Virus record (IMG/VR): IMGVR_UViG_3300047548_001191
Coordinates: 1 to 27,756 of that record
Source: a virus
Reading direction: 5' to 3' (one strand)
Length of the DNA: 27,756 nt
Shown one piece after another: positions 13,422 to 19,523 of this stretch. The notes beneath the pieces were generated by a model, which saw only the letters and a list, made by a program, of their open reading frames with translations, was not told the DNA's origin and did no database searches. Position numbers and translations under genes: made by a program. Position 1 is the stretch's first letter; each line of letters begins with the position of its first letter.

Positions 13422-13936
13422 GTTTCCAGATCCTTTACCGCAATCGTTTTGTAAGGTTTCGCCTCTGTTCCTGCCGATTGTTTCAGTAGGTGAATAGTGT
13501 CGGCATGGCGTTGAGCGTGTTCGTGTGGAAACTGCTTCATTTGGTTTGTTTCAATCAGAAAACTCATCGACTGTTGCATGACAACAGCCGCCGTTGCCGC
13601 AACTCTTCGAGGGCAAAGCGGCTCGGCGTTGCTTGCGTCCGTGCTTTCCAGTTGTTTTACCTCTAACTCAAGATGGCGGACATACAAAGCCACCTGCTGC
13701 AAGAGCCTTCCGTTATTGTCAAGCATGAGATCATCTCTGCCCCAATACCTGATTAGTTGCTTGGCTTCCTTCCACGGGTCATCCGCTTGTCTTTCAAGTT
13801 CCTTTATTTTGTCTTGAATGCGGATTCCTGTCTCAATCACAAGTTCAGAGACATAGCCGCCATGCTTTCGCATGACAATTTGTGCCGCTTCAAGTGCGGC
13901 TTTGTCGGCCTTCAGTTGTTCGATCTGTTCGTTCAT
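13412..13936 (-). CDS. Hypothetical coiled-coil protein
   Basis: 174 residues from ATG 13936, coupled to the XRE gene by an ATGA overlap, with GGCAAGGA upstream. Three helical stretches with heptad character: 'NEQIEQLKADKAALEAAQIVM', 'RIQDKIKELERQADD' and 'LLQQVALYVRHLELEVKQL'. The C-terminal half contains 'AATAAVVMQQSMSFLIETNQM'. No family identified. Tight coupling to a DNA-binding protein suggests they could work together, but this is inference. Confidence 0.7.
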   Translation of the reverse strand: MNEQIEQLKADKAALEAAQIVMRKHGGYVSELVIETGIRIQDKIKELERQADDPWKEAKQLIRYWGRDDLMLDNNGRLLQQVALYVRHLELEVKQLESTDASNAEPLCPRRVAATAAVVMQQSMSFLIETNQMKQFPHEHAQRHADTIHLLKQSAGTEAKPYKTIAVKDLETCN

Positions 13937-14151
13937 TTCCTTGCCCTCCCGAAAAACTCATTCATATCAAAGTCATACAGTTTTGCCAGCTTGGCATGTT
14001 CAAGCGTTGACACGTGCCGGACACCATTCTCAATCAGACTAATCGCTGGACGTGGCACTTTTAATTCGTCGGCAACTTGCGACTGAGTAAGACCTGCTTT
14101 TTCTCGTTTTCTTTGCAGAAATTGGCCCAAGTCTCGCATGGTGGGTTGCAT
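13933..14151 (-). CDS. XRE-family helix-turn-helix regulator
   Basis: 72 residues from ATG 14151, with GGGGGGAG about 6 nt upstream; the frame to 14214 belongs to the previous gene in another phase. Almost the whole protein is one HTH_3/XRE domain: 'LGQFLQRKREKAGLTQSQVADELKVPRPAISLIENGVRHVS' (residues 8-48), with the usual TQSQVAxxL and PRPAISLIENG recognition helix. No C-terminal dimerisation or cleavage domain, so it is more Cro-like than CI-like. It is a candidate binder of the GTTAATAC-family sites, without direct evidence. Confidence 0.85.
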   Translation of the reverse strand: MQPTMRDLGQFLQRKREKAGLTQSQVADELKVPRPAISLIENGVRHVSTLEHAKLAKLYDFDMNEFFGRARK

Positions 14152-14152
14152 T

Positions 14153-14524
14153 TCACTCCCCCCAGACTGGAACGACCTTTTTGTCGATGCTATCGCCGAT
14201 AGATTCCAAAGCATCTTGTTTTGAAAAATACACGCGATACTTTGTACTGCCCATGATCCCTCTTGCTCTCGCCTCAGAATCAGGCTCTCCGGCGGCGATC
14301 ACCGCCCAGAGTGGCTTGCGTTCAGGCTGAGGAATGTCCTCTGGCGGGTTGTCCTGAATCAGCCTGACAATCTCACGAGCCAATGAATCCAACTTGAGGT
14401 CGATTCGGTCAATCATTACGTCGATAGCTTTGTCTGAGATCATGTCTGGAACATACTTGTTAAAAGACCGAAGGCACTCTTTCATGCCCTGAATACGTTT
14501 GTACTGCTCAAGTAGCTCTTTCAT
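14153..14524 (-). CDS. Hypothetical protein
   Basis: 123 residues from ATG 14524, 3 nt after the thyX stop, with AAGG just before that stop. Helical N-terminus (MKELLEQYKRIQGMKECL, then 'VMIDRIDLKLDSLAREIVRLI'), a PERKPLWAVIAAGEPDSEA linker and a C-terminal 'YRVYFSKQDALESIGDSIDKKVVPVW'. No family recognised. Its end is 1 nt from the XRE start, so ThyX, this protein and XRE are one transcript. Confidence 0.7.
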   Translation of the reverse strand: MKELLEQYKRIQGMKECLRSFNKYVPDMISDKAIDVMIDRIDLKLDSLAREIVRLIQDNPPEDIPQPERKPLWAVIAAGEPDSEARARGIMGSTKYRVYFSKQDALESIGDSIDKKVVPVWGE

Positions 14525-14527
14525 CGC

Positions 14528-15292
14528 TCAAACCTTTCTAAATGGCGTTGTCACGCCTTCTTCTGTGACTTCGTAATCGCTGAAAATGTTTGGTGCCGCA
14601 TCTTGCAGCTTCTTCATCACGGCAATCGCCAACCTCTGCATTTCAGCATCCGCATGGATCGAACCTCGCAGCTCAATAAAGTGCCGCCAAGCTCTTGCGT
14701 TACCTGTGACAAATATCTTTGTCTCGGTGCAGTTCGGCAACACTGACCGAGCCGCCTCGCGGGCCTTCTTACGGCGAAGTGTGTGATCTTGAATTGATTC
14801 GTCTTGTAGCAAACTTGCCAGTTTTGAATACATGATTTGCGATTCTTTGCAGAACTGCTCCCACAAATCATAGGTGTATCCATTAAATTCATCTTTTTTT
14901 ATCCCCGGTGGCAACACAAACGCACATTCCGACTCATCCACATATCGCTGTGAAAGCTGCGAAAATCCGAACCCGGCCCGATGCCGCACCAGCTCGTGCG
15001 TGAGAGACCGGGAAACTCCGGTAATAAGCAGGCCGAACACGGCATGCTCCAGCACCGAGCCGTGCCCGACTTCGAGAATGTGATCGATATAAGCCTTGTT
15101 GCCGCCGGGACGGGGCTTGGCAAAAGACATATAGCAAAGGCGGCCTGCAATCTCGACAAGCCTTTCAGCTTCGCTGCCAGTGTCGGTCTGCCAGTCCGGC
15201 GCCCCCTCCGAATGCAGAAATTGCTCCAGCTCCTCAAAACCCGTTTCCTGAAAACCTACCAGATACACACTTGGCTCAGTAATGATTCTCAT
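14528..15292 (-). CDS. thyX: FAD-dependent thymidylate synthase ThyX
   Basis: 254 residues from ATG 15292. ThyX makes dTMP from dUMP using methylenetetrahydrofolate, NADPH and FAD. The ThyX signature appears as RHRAGFGFSQLSQRY (103-117), with one more residue between RHR and the conserved Ser (S114) than the common RHRx7S form. 'VGHGSVLEHAVFGLLI' (75-90) is the usual FAD/dUMP contact and 'FVTGNARAWRHFIELRGSIHADAEMQRLA' the C-terminal substrate block. Length is typical. The start overlaps the csrA-like stop as ATGA. It would supply thymidylate for phage DNA synthesis. Confidence 0.92.
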   Translation of the reverse strand: MRIITEPSVYLVGFQETGFEELEQFLHSEGAPDWQTDTGSEAERLVEIAGRLCYMSFAKPRPGGNKAYIDHILEVGHGSVLEHAVFGLLITGVSRSLTHELVRHRAGFGFSQLSQRYVDESECAFVLPPGIKKDEFNGYTYDLWEQFCKESQIMYSKLASLLQDESIQDHTLRRKKAREAARSVLPNCTETKIFVTGNARAWRHFIELRGSIHADAEMQRLAIAVMKKLQDAAPNIFSDYEVTEEGVTTPFRKV

Positions 15293-15453
15293 TTGGCTTC
15301 CTGTTTTGTTCGAGACACTTGATACTCTCGCGGGGCTTCAATACCCAGCTTAATTGCACTACCTGAAGTACACTTGATTTTCAGCACAACTGGACTTCCA
15401 CCAGGTATGTCAATTTGCACCATCTCTCCGTCTTTAATTCGCAGCACAAGCAC
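15289..15453 (-). CDS. csrA: CsrA-family RNA-binding regulator, 54 aa
   Basis: GTG 15453 with GGAGG exactly 7 nt upstream; TGA overlaps the thyX ATG (ATGA). The product begins MLVLRIKDGEMVQIDIP, and its second half holds 'IKLGIEAPREYQVSRTK', the CsrA core (xR/KLGIxAPxEVxVxR) with the arginine that binds GGA motifs in mRNA. It has the five-strand CsrA length. CsrA dimers block or stabilise ribosome sites, so this could tune host or phage translation. Too short for standard ORF limits. Only the first-strand 'TR' position differs (RIKDG for TRKxG). Confidence 0.85.
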   Translation of the reverse strand: MLVLRIKDGEMVQIDIPGGSPVVLKIKCTSGSAIKLGIEAPREYQVSRTKQEAK

Positions 15454-15493
15454 TGTCGATCCTCCGTTGCAAATGCTCTCTGTTGCGTGTCAT

Positions 15494-16159
15494 TTACCAC
15501 TGCATGACAGCCATCTCGTCGTCTATGCTTACCGAAGCCGCCGAAGGCTCGGTTTTGATTGTTTTTCGAGGAGGCGGCAGGTCAAATCGGATATTGCGTA
15601 CCCATCCAGTAAACGCTCCTTCCTGCGAAAGAAGAGGTCTATCTGGATCAATTCCGTTTCTCTTCAACCATTCACGCTGACGATCTCTTACTGCAAGGTT
15701 TTCTCGCCTTGCGGAGGCCATTGACTCAGGAGACGCAGCAGGCACACCGGCGTAAGCGACCGATGCCGGGCAATCGCACCGATACGCTGCCTTGAACAGC
15801 TCTCCCGAGCGATGCACCTGATCAACCATAACAACGCCAATACCATCGCAAAACTCACATGTGCAGTCGGGCAAAGCAGGCGACGCAGCAGGAGCGAGAT
15901 CGCCTTTTTTGTTTCCTGCGTTAATGAAATCAGCAAAGGCTGGCAGCACCGCGCCTATCCCCTTGCCGATCGTCGTAAGCGAAAAGTCGATTGCAATCTC
16001 TTTTAGCTTCTCTGTCTTGCCGACCAAGCCAGTTTTCATCAACAGCTTTTGCCAGGCCGGAAGCAGGCTGGTTATCATTCGCTCGACCGCTTCGCTTTCC
16101 GGGTTGTAGCCTCTCGTCTGATAAACGCCTTCAACGTATTCGCTGATCCAATTATCCAC
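15494..16159 (-). CDS. Putative replication-module protein with zinc-binding cysteines
   Basis: 221 residues from GTG 16159, with AAAGGGGG upstream and an 8-nt overlap with the O-like gene. The N-terminal part 'MDNWISEYVEGVYQTRGYNPESEAVERMITSLLPAWQKL' is helical. Near residue 98, 'CTCEFCDGIGVV' followed by 'AYRCDCP' makes a CxCxxCxG...CxC cluster, as in zinc knuckles of helicase loaders and DnaJ-like proteins. The position directly after the initiator suggests a helicase-loader partner (lambda P analogue). There is no AAA+ motif in it, so this is only a positional guess. Confidence 0.6.
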   Translation of the reverse strand: MDNWISEYVEGVYQTRGYNPESEAVERMITSLLPAWQKLLMKTGLVGKTEKLKEIAIDFSLTTIGKGIGAVLPAFADFINAGNKKGDLAPAASPALPDCTCEFCDGIGVVMVDQVHRSGELFKAAYRCDCPASVAYAGVPAASPESMASARRENLAVRDRQREWLKRNGIDPDRPLLSQEGAFTGWVRNIRFDLPPPRKTIKTEPSAASVSIDDEMAVMQW

Positions 16160-17054
16160 GGTTGGCCCCCTTTCCTTGGGCAGCCTGAGCAGCTAAAGCA
16201 GCTTCCGCCTTGTCCCATTCTTTCTGAAAGTCTGACCACATCGCATTCCGCTTCGCTTTGCGGGCCGCTCTTGCCTCCTCCTTGGCCTTTTCGGGGTTTT
16301 CCCAGCCAATCTTCCATTCAGTCTTTCGCAAGTGATTGTAGAGCCTTCCAGGCGTCTCGTTGCCCTTGACTCGTTTCAGCGCGTACTCGACAAAGCCGGA
16401 ATCGATCTGGAGCTGATTGACTGATGCCAGAATGCCGTCAGCATCCGGGCCGAGAATCGACAGCACCTTGTCTCGAAGTCCGGGCGGAAACTTGGGAGCG
16501 ATCAGCTTGGGCGATTCGATCCGCACTAACCGCTGAGGCTGAGGCGTCGGTTCGCTTGAAGGAATCGGGTCAAGAAAGTTTTCCGAATTGCTGCTGGTGA
16601 TCGCACTCTTATCAGCACTAATACGACTGGTTGTACTCTTATTAAAACCCTTGGTATTAATACCTATATAAGAGGGTGGTGTTTTTGCCACCTTCAGAGG
16701 GTGGTGTTCTTGCCCCCCTCTGAGGGTGGTGTTTTCACCACCTTCGTAAAAGCATGGTGATTTGTCGGATGGCTCGATTATTGTTACTGTCACAATAGAG
16801 CCTTTGCCGGGAACAGCTTCCCTTGTTCGCTTGATCAGCCCGGCGTCTTCCAGTTCCCGATAATGATCTTTAATTCGATCTTCGGACATACCTCTCAGTT
16901 TTGCCACCTTCACGACAGTGGGTGTTTCAAACCAGCTACGATGTTGCTGGTTGAAAAAGCTGTAGATGGCAAGAATCGTCAATCTGGCTCCATCGCTGAT
17001 ATCGGCGTCGAACCAGCCATGAAACATTTTTGTGTAGCCAGCAGGATTTCGCAT
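16152..17054 (-). CDS. Replication initiator-like protein with N-terminal winged helix
   Basis: 300 residues from ATG 17054, with AAGAGGA before it; the frame further out starts at a TTG within the control region. Residues 1-95 form a helix-turn-helix/winged helix ('RLTILAIYSFFNQQHRSW', 'TVVKVAKLRGMSEDRIKDHYRELEDAGLIKRT', then a basic beta wing). The middle (100-190) is low complexity and contains the iterons in its DNA. The C-terminal region is basic and helical (EEARAARKAKRNAMWSDF, then 'DKAEAALAAQAAQGKG'). The O-type layout (winged DNA-binding domain, origin inside the gene, loader-like gene behind) supports phage replication initiation. Confidence 0.7.
   Translation of the reverse strand: MRNPAGYTKMFHGWFDADISDGARLTILAIYSFFNQQHRSWFETPTVVKVAKLRGMSEDRIKDHYRELEDAGLIKRTREAVPGKGSIVTVTIIEPSDKSPCFYEGGENTTLRGGQEHHPLKVAKTPPSYIGINTKGFNKSTTSRISADKSAITSSNSENFLDPIPSSEPTPQPQRLVRIESPKLIAPKFPPGLRDKVLSILGPDADGILASVNQLQIDSGFVEYALKRVKGNETPGRLYNHLRKTEWKIGWENPEKAKEEARAARKAKRNAMWSDFQKEWDKAEAALAAQAAQGKGANRG
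16646..16745. other. Candidate phage origin: three 25-bp iterons plus AT-rich element
   Basis: GAGGGTGGTGTT-type repeats begin at 16672, 16697 and 16722, exactly 25 bp apart, each ending in a GCC/CC-CC block. Flanking them at 16647-16671 is an AT-rich stretch with GGTATTAATACC and TATATA. Because 25 is not a multiple of three, the repeats are translated in three different frames (ENTTL, QEHHPL, AKTPPS), so selection acts on the DNA. This matches the lambda pattern of iterons plus an AT-rich unwinding region within gene O. Confidence 0.7.
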
Positions 17055-17073
17055 GTATTCCTCTTGTATAAAC

Positions 17074-17100
17074 GACAACTTTTAGTATAATAAAGTTGTC
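17074..17100. promoter_or_regulatory. Palindromic operator/promoter upstream of initiator and small RNA
   Basis: GACAACTTT (17074-17082) and AAAGTTGTC (17092-17100) are perfect arms around TAGTATAAT. On the plus strand, TATAAT (17086-17091) with TTGTAT (17064-17069), spaced 16 nt, forms a promoter reading right. The arms enclose the -10, so a repressor dimer here would block it. The minus strand shows TATACT in the same core. Confidence 0.6.
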
Positions 17101-17154
17101 TCTTCCATGGGGACATGGTTAGCCTTGCAGTAACCCGTGCTGCAAGGTTTTTTT
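17098..17154 (+). ncRNA. Predicted small RNA divergent from the initiator gene
   Basis: From the promoter at 17064-17091 a transcript would start near 17098 and end at a T7 run at 17148-17154, about 57 nt. It contains two hairpins: CCATG-GGGA-CATGG (17105-17118) and CCTTGCAG/CTGCAAGG (17123-17147). No frame of note lies in it. Arrangement and size recall lambda OOP RNA, which is transcribed opposite the O gene. The first loop offers a GGGA, the kind of motif CsrA binds. The exact start is a prediction. Confidence 0.55.
17123..17154 (+). terminator. Rho-independent terminator of the small RNA
   Basis: CCTTGCAG, nine-base loop, CTGCAAGG, then seven T on the plus strand. A textbook intrinsic terminator in the plus orientation, with no plus-strand gene nearby to explain it. 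The minus strand lacks the T-run. Confidence 0.75.
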
Positions 17155-17261
17155 ATTTCTGTCGCTCAGAGAACGCCCTTCTCCGATGCGTTTTGGATCG
17201 TTGCCCGAAAGGTCAGCAGAAAGGCCACCACGACAGAATGGAGAGTTCTTCCGCTTTTATA

Positions 17262-17621
17262 CTAATTTCCTTCAGTGTCTTGGTCAATACTATCGCCAAT
17301 ACGCTCAAGAATCGAATCAATCATCTCGTCGGCTTCCTTGATCGACGACACATTGATTGCGGTAATATTGAATCTATCCACAATCACGGCAAATATTTCT
17401 TTATCGTTACCAGATCGCAGTGTAATTGCTCCGCAGATCTCCATCCTGTCTTTGATAAACTGTCTTGACACGGTTCTGCCAAGCAGCCTGCCAAACATTG
17501 CAGCCATTGACTTGTCTGTGTATTTGCGAGAAGGCATCAACACAGTTCCGTTGTAGGCGTGGAAGCTGAATGCGTACTCTACGTAGCCCCTTGAATACAT
17601 CTTGGGCATGTTTGCGGACAT
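17262..17621 (-). CDS. Hypothetical protein
   Basis: 119 residues from ATG 17621, with AGGGAAATAG upstream overlapping the previous stop. It shows 'MYSRGYVEYAFSFHAYNGTVLMPSRKY', 'FGRLLGRTVSRQFIKDRMEICGAITLRSG', and a C-terminal 'EADEMIDSILERIGDSI' helix. Possibly an alpha/beta domain. No family recognised. It is 2 nt from its upstream gene, so part of the RecT transcript, and is the last gene before the origin control region. Confidence 0.7.
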   Translation of the reverse strand: MSANMPKMYSRGYVEYAFSFHAYNGTVLMPSRKYTDKSMAAMFGRLLGRTVSRQFIKDRMEICGAITLRSGNDKEIFAVIVDRFNITAINVSSIKEADEMIDSILERIGDSIDQDTEGN

Positions 17622-17623
17622 GG

Positions 17624-17899
17624 CTATTTCCCTTTGTCTATGGCTGTACGGCGATACCGCTTTCTAGCCTCTTTTTCTCGATCAATAATGAGATGTGCGA
17701 ACGCAAATCCTTTTGTTTGCTGGGTCACACTTTCGTAACGCCGCATAAGCATTTCCATCGACTGGACTTGAAGACTTGAAGCCGGCACGATTTTCTTTTC
17801 GCCTGGCGGTATCGATTCAATCTCTGCCAGAGTGTTTTTCAAGCAGGAGACAGCCCACAGGCGACCGTCTCCCTTGATCTTTACGACATCACCTTCCAT
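17624..17899 (-). CDS. Hypothetical basic protein
   Basis: 91 residues from ATG 17899, 3 nt after the RecT stop. It opens with a beta pair (MEGDVVKIKGDGRLWAVSCL) and 'EIESIPPGEKKIVPASSLQVQS', and ends basic (IIDREKEARKRYRRTAIDKGK). There is no clear ribosome site, suggesting coupled translation from RecT. Unrecognised. Confidence 0.7.
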   Translation of the reverse strand: MEGDVVKIKGDGRLWAVSCLKNTLAEIESIPPGEKKIVPASSLQVQSMEMLMRRYESVTQQTKGFAFAHLIIDREKEARKRYRRTAIDKGK

Positions 17900-17902
17900 G
17901 CG

Positions 17903-18742
17903 TCAGAATGATCCTGTGTACTGATCGCCCTCACTGTCAGAGCTGAGCTTGATCGCAAGATCGCTTGCCGTTCTAATCATCGCTTCCTTTTCGGCTTGAT
18001 CGATTCCTTCATAGCAGCGTCCAAGTGCCGCCCCTTTATCCTTCCACCCGGCAGCTTCCAGCGAGCCGAGTTCATCCATGAAATACATTTTCACAGCCTG
18101 AAACAATTCCTCGGTGAATGTTGGGAATGACAAGCCGTGCTTTTCTACAATAGCCTTAATCAAGACGCCAAATTTTGGCTGGCTGGCGGTGGTATTGGCT
18201 GAATGGCCTGACGGGCCCGGTATGGATTTCGTGGCGGGCTCAGCTTCGATTTTGCGGGCTTGCGGAATCGTCTCGACTTCGGTTTCGTCGAGCATCCCAA
18301 GGCCGCACAAAGATAGCGTAAGCCGCCTTTTAGCTTTTGTTTCAGCCTTGAGATAAGCGTTGGCAAGATTCTCTCCTTTGAGCCCGCCGATATAAACTGC
18401 TCCACTGGCAACATCCATGCGTCCCGTCTTGTCCTGACCCTTAACAGTAACAGTTAATACGTCAAAACCTACTTGCTGCTCCATGTCAGTAACAGAGACG
18501 CCATAAACTCGGCGCAACTGTTCAGCGCAGTTTCTGTTTGCGTAAAGCGTGAGCTTGTTGTTAAGCCTAATATATTCAAACGGCTTGGTGAGAGGGTTAA
18601 GACCCAGACTGTCGCATACTTTCATGTAATAGACTGTCCGCTGGTCGGTAGTCATCTTGTCGAGATCACCGCCGATAAGAACTCTCTCGATTTCGCCATA
18701 CCCGTCATTCGACGGCGTAGTTGGCTGTATGTCCTGACTCAT
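17903..18742 (-). CDS. recT: RecT-family single-strand annealing protein
   Basis: 279 residues from ATG 18742, with AAGG 8 nt upstream; the frame to 18760 lacks support. RecT signatures are 'YYMKVCDSLGLNPLTKPFEYI' (about 38-58), 'KLTLYANRNCAEQLRRVYGV' and 'AYLKAETKAKRRLTLSLCGLGMLDE' (about 131-155). RecT anneals complementary single strands and with the YqaJ nuclease (8982-9932) forms a Red-like recombinase. The C-terminal 110 residues, rich in Ser/Pro then helices, are less conserved and may bind SSB. The start overlaps the previous gene by 38 nt. Confidence 0.85.
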   Translation of the reverse strand: MSQDIQPTTPSNDGYGEIERVLIGGDLDKMTTDQRTVYYMKVCDSLGLNPLTKPFEYIRLNNKLTLYANRNCAEQLRRVYGVSVTDMEQQVGFDVLTVTVKGQDKTGRMDVASGAVYIGGLKGENLANAYLKAETKAKRRLTLSLCGLGMLDETEVETIPQARKIEAEPATKSIPGPSGHSANTTASQPKFGVLIKAIVEKHGLSFPTFTEELFQAVKMYFMDELGSLEAAGWKDKGAALGRCYEGIDQAEKEAMIRTASDLAIKLSSDSEGDQYTGSF

Positions 18743-19067
18743 CTGTATCACCTTTCTCACTGAGGGTATTAATTTCTTCAGTTACTTCCATCTCGTCTGC
18801 AATTAACTTGCCGAACATGTCGAGGGTGCTAATATCAAGCAAAACATTTGGTCTGTCCCGCTCGATGAGCTTTCTGTTCTGGTAGTCGATAGCAAAATAG
18901 TGGGTCTTTTTTCCTGTCAGCGTGACAATTCCGGGACGGTAGTTTGATTGCAGTAAAACAGAAAAGAAGTCACTCTCAAAAGCCGCCCAGTTTGAATTGA
19001 AATATTTTCCCATCTCTTCCAGATGGTCGGCCATTCGCATCAGCTCGCTAGACCTGTTTTGCAACAT
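18705..19067 (-). CDS. Hypothetical early protein
   Basis: 120 residues from ATG 19067, with GGGAG 5 nt upstream. It reads as an alpha then beta protein: 'SSELMRMADHLEEMGKYFN', 'SDFFSVLLQSNYRPGIVTLTG', 'YFAIDYQNRKLIERDRPNVLL', 'LIADEMEVTEEINTLSEKGD'. The last 12 codons overlap the start of RecT in another frame. A TCGGCA element (copy 5) lies inside it. It is the gene directly before recT in the leftward early operon. Function unknown. Confidence 0.7.
   Translation of the reverse strand: MLQNRSSELMRMADHLEEMGKYFNSNWAAFESDFFSVLLQSNYRPGIVTLTGKKTHYFAIDYQNRKLIERDRPNVLLDISTLDMFGKLIADEMEVTEEINTLSEKGDTDESGHTANYAVE
18807..18825. repeat. Dispersed TCGGCA element, copy 5 (weakest)
   Basis: CTTGCCGAACATGTCGAGG on the plus strand, one base off copy 3. 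Here it codes TLDMFGKL, another frame from copies 1, 2 and 4. Confidence 0.45.
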
Positions 19068-19080
19068 ACACGCTCCCTTA

Positions 19081-19112
19081 TAAAACAGGGCCCAGATAAA
19101 TTATCCAGGCCC
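19081..19112 (-). terminator. Attenuator-like hairpin in the leftward early operon
   Basis: GGGCC (19088-19092) pairs with GGCCC (19108-19112) and GATA/TATC pair inside. On the minus strand it is followed by TGTTTTAT. It sits between the 19147 and 19067 genes, where a leaky terminator could regulate downstream early genes. Confidence 0.4.
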
Positions 19113-19146
19113 CGTACACCCCAAAATCGAGTAAAAGATCGTCCGG

Positions 19147-19335
19147 TCAGGATAGAAATATCTGATCTTTCACGGAGTCTGGCTGCTGCAACGCATGCAC
19201 CAGGGCCTTAGTGACAACCTTGCTGGCTGAGGCATCTGTCAGCTTTTTGACTTTTCCGCTGAGAATGTGCCGCTTCTGCTCGTCAAGGATTGCTGCGTGC
19301 TGCTCTGGTGTGAGCTTGACTGTTACAGAGTGCAT
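19147..19335 (-). CDS. Small putative regulator, first gene of the leftward early operon
   Basis: 62 residues from ATG 19335, with AAGGAG 7 nt upstream. 'MHSVTVKLTPEQHAAILDEQKRHI' then 'KLTDASASKVVTKALVHALQ' gives a strand followed by two helices, compatible with a ribbon-helix-helix fold but without clear signature. As the first leftward gene beside the divergent promoter it could be an early regulator. Downstream is a hairpin and the RecT genes. Confidence 0.65.
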   Translation of the reverse strand: MHSVTVKLTPEQHAAILDEQKRHILSGKVKKLTDASASKVVTKALVHALQQPDSVKDQIFLS

Positions 19336-19523
19336 TAATACTCCTTGCATGTTGAGAAATGTCACCGCGAAAGCCGCTGGTGTACTCTTTTTACTTTATT
19401 TACTTTAAAAGCAATTTTCAACATAAAAGTAAGAATAATTTTCATTTTCTTTTATATGTGCGAATGTATAATAAGTATAGCTTGTGCAATTTCGCACTTG
19501 CACTAAAACCAGAGGTAATTTTC
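19336..19523. promoter_or_regulatory. Divergent early/lysogeny control region
   Basis: Leftward: TTGAAA (19416-19421), 17-nt spacer, TAAAGT (19393-19398) on the minus strand. Rightward: TATAAT at 19467-19472 with a weak -35. GTGCGAA (19458-19464) and TTCGCAC (19491-19497) form a perfect inverted repeat enclosing that -10. GTGCAA (19484-19489) and TTGCAC (19498-19503) form a second. The DNA is AT-rich throughout. The layout is like a switch region of a temperate phage. Confidence 0.6.

Noticed and set aside
16671-16745. CRISPR-like repeat array
   Set aside because: Repeats are contiguous with no spacers, number three and lie inside a coding gene; origin iterons fit better.
18453-18460. GTTAATAC copy inside recT as an additional operator
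   Set aside because: It lies in well-conserved coding sequence far from a start, lacks symmetry and could easily be chance.
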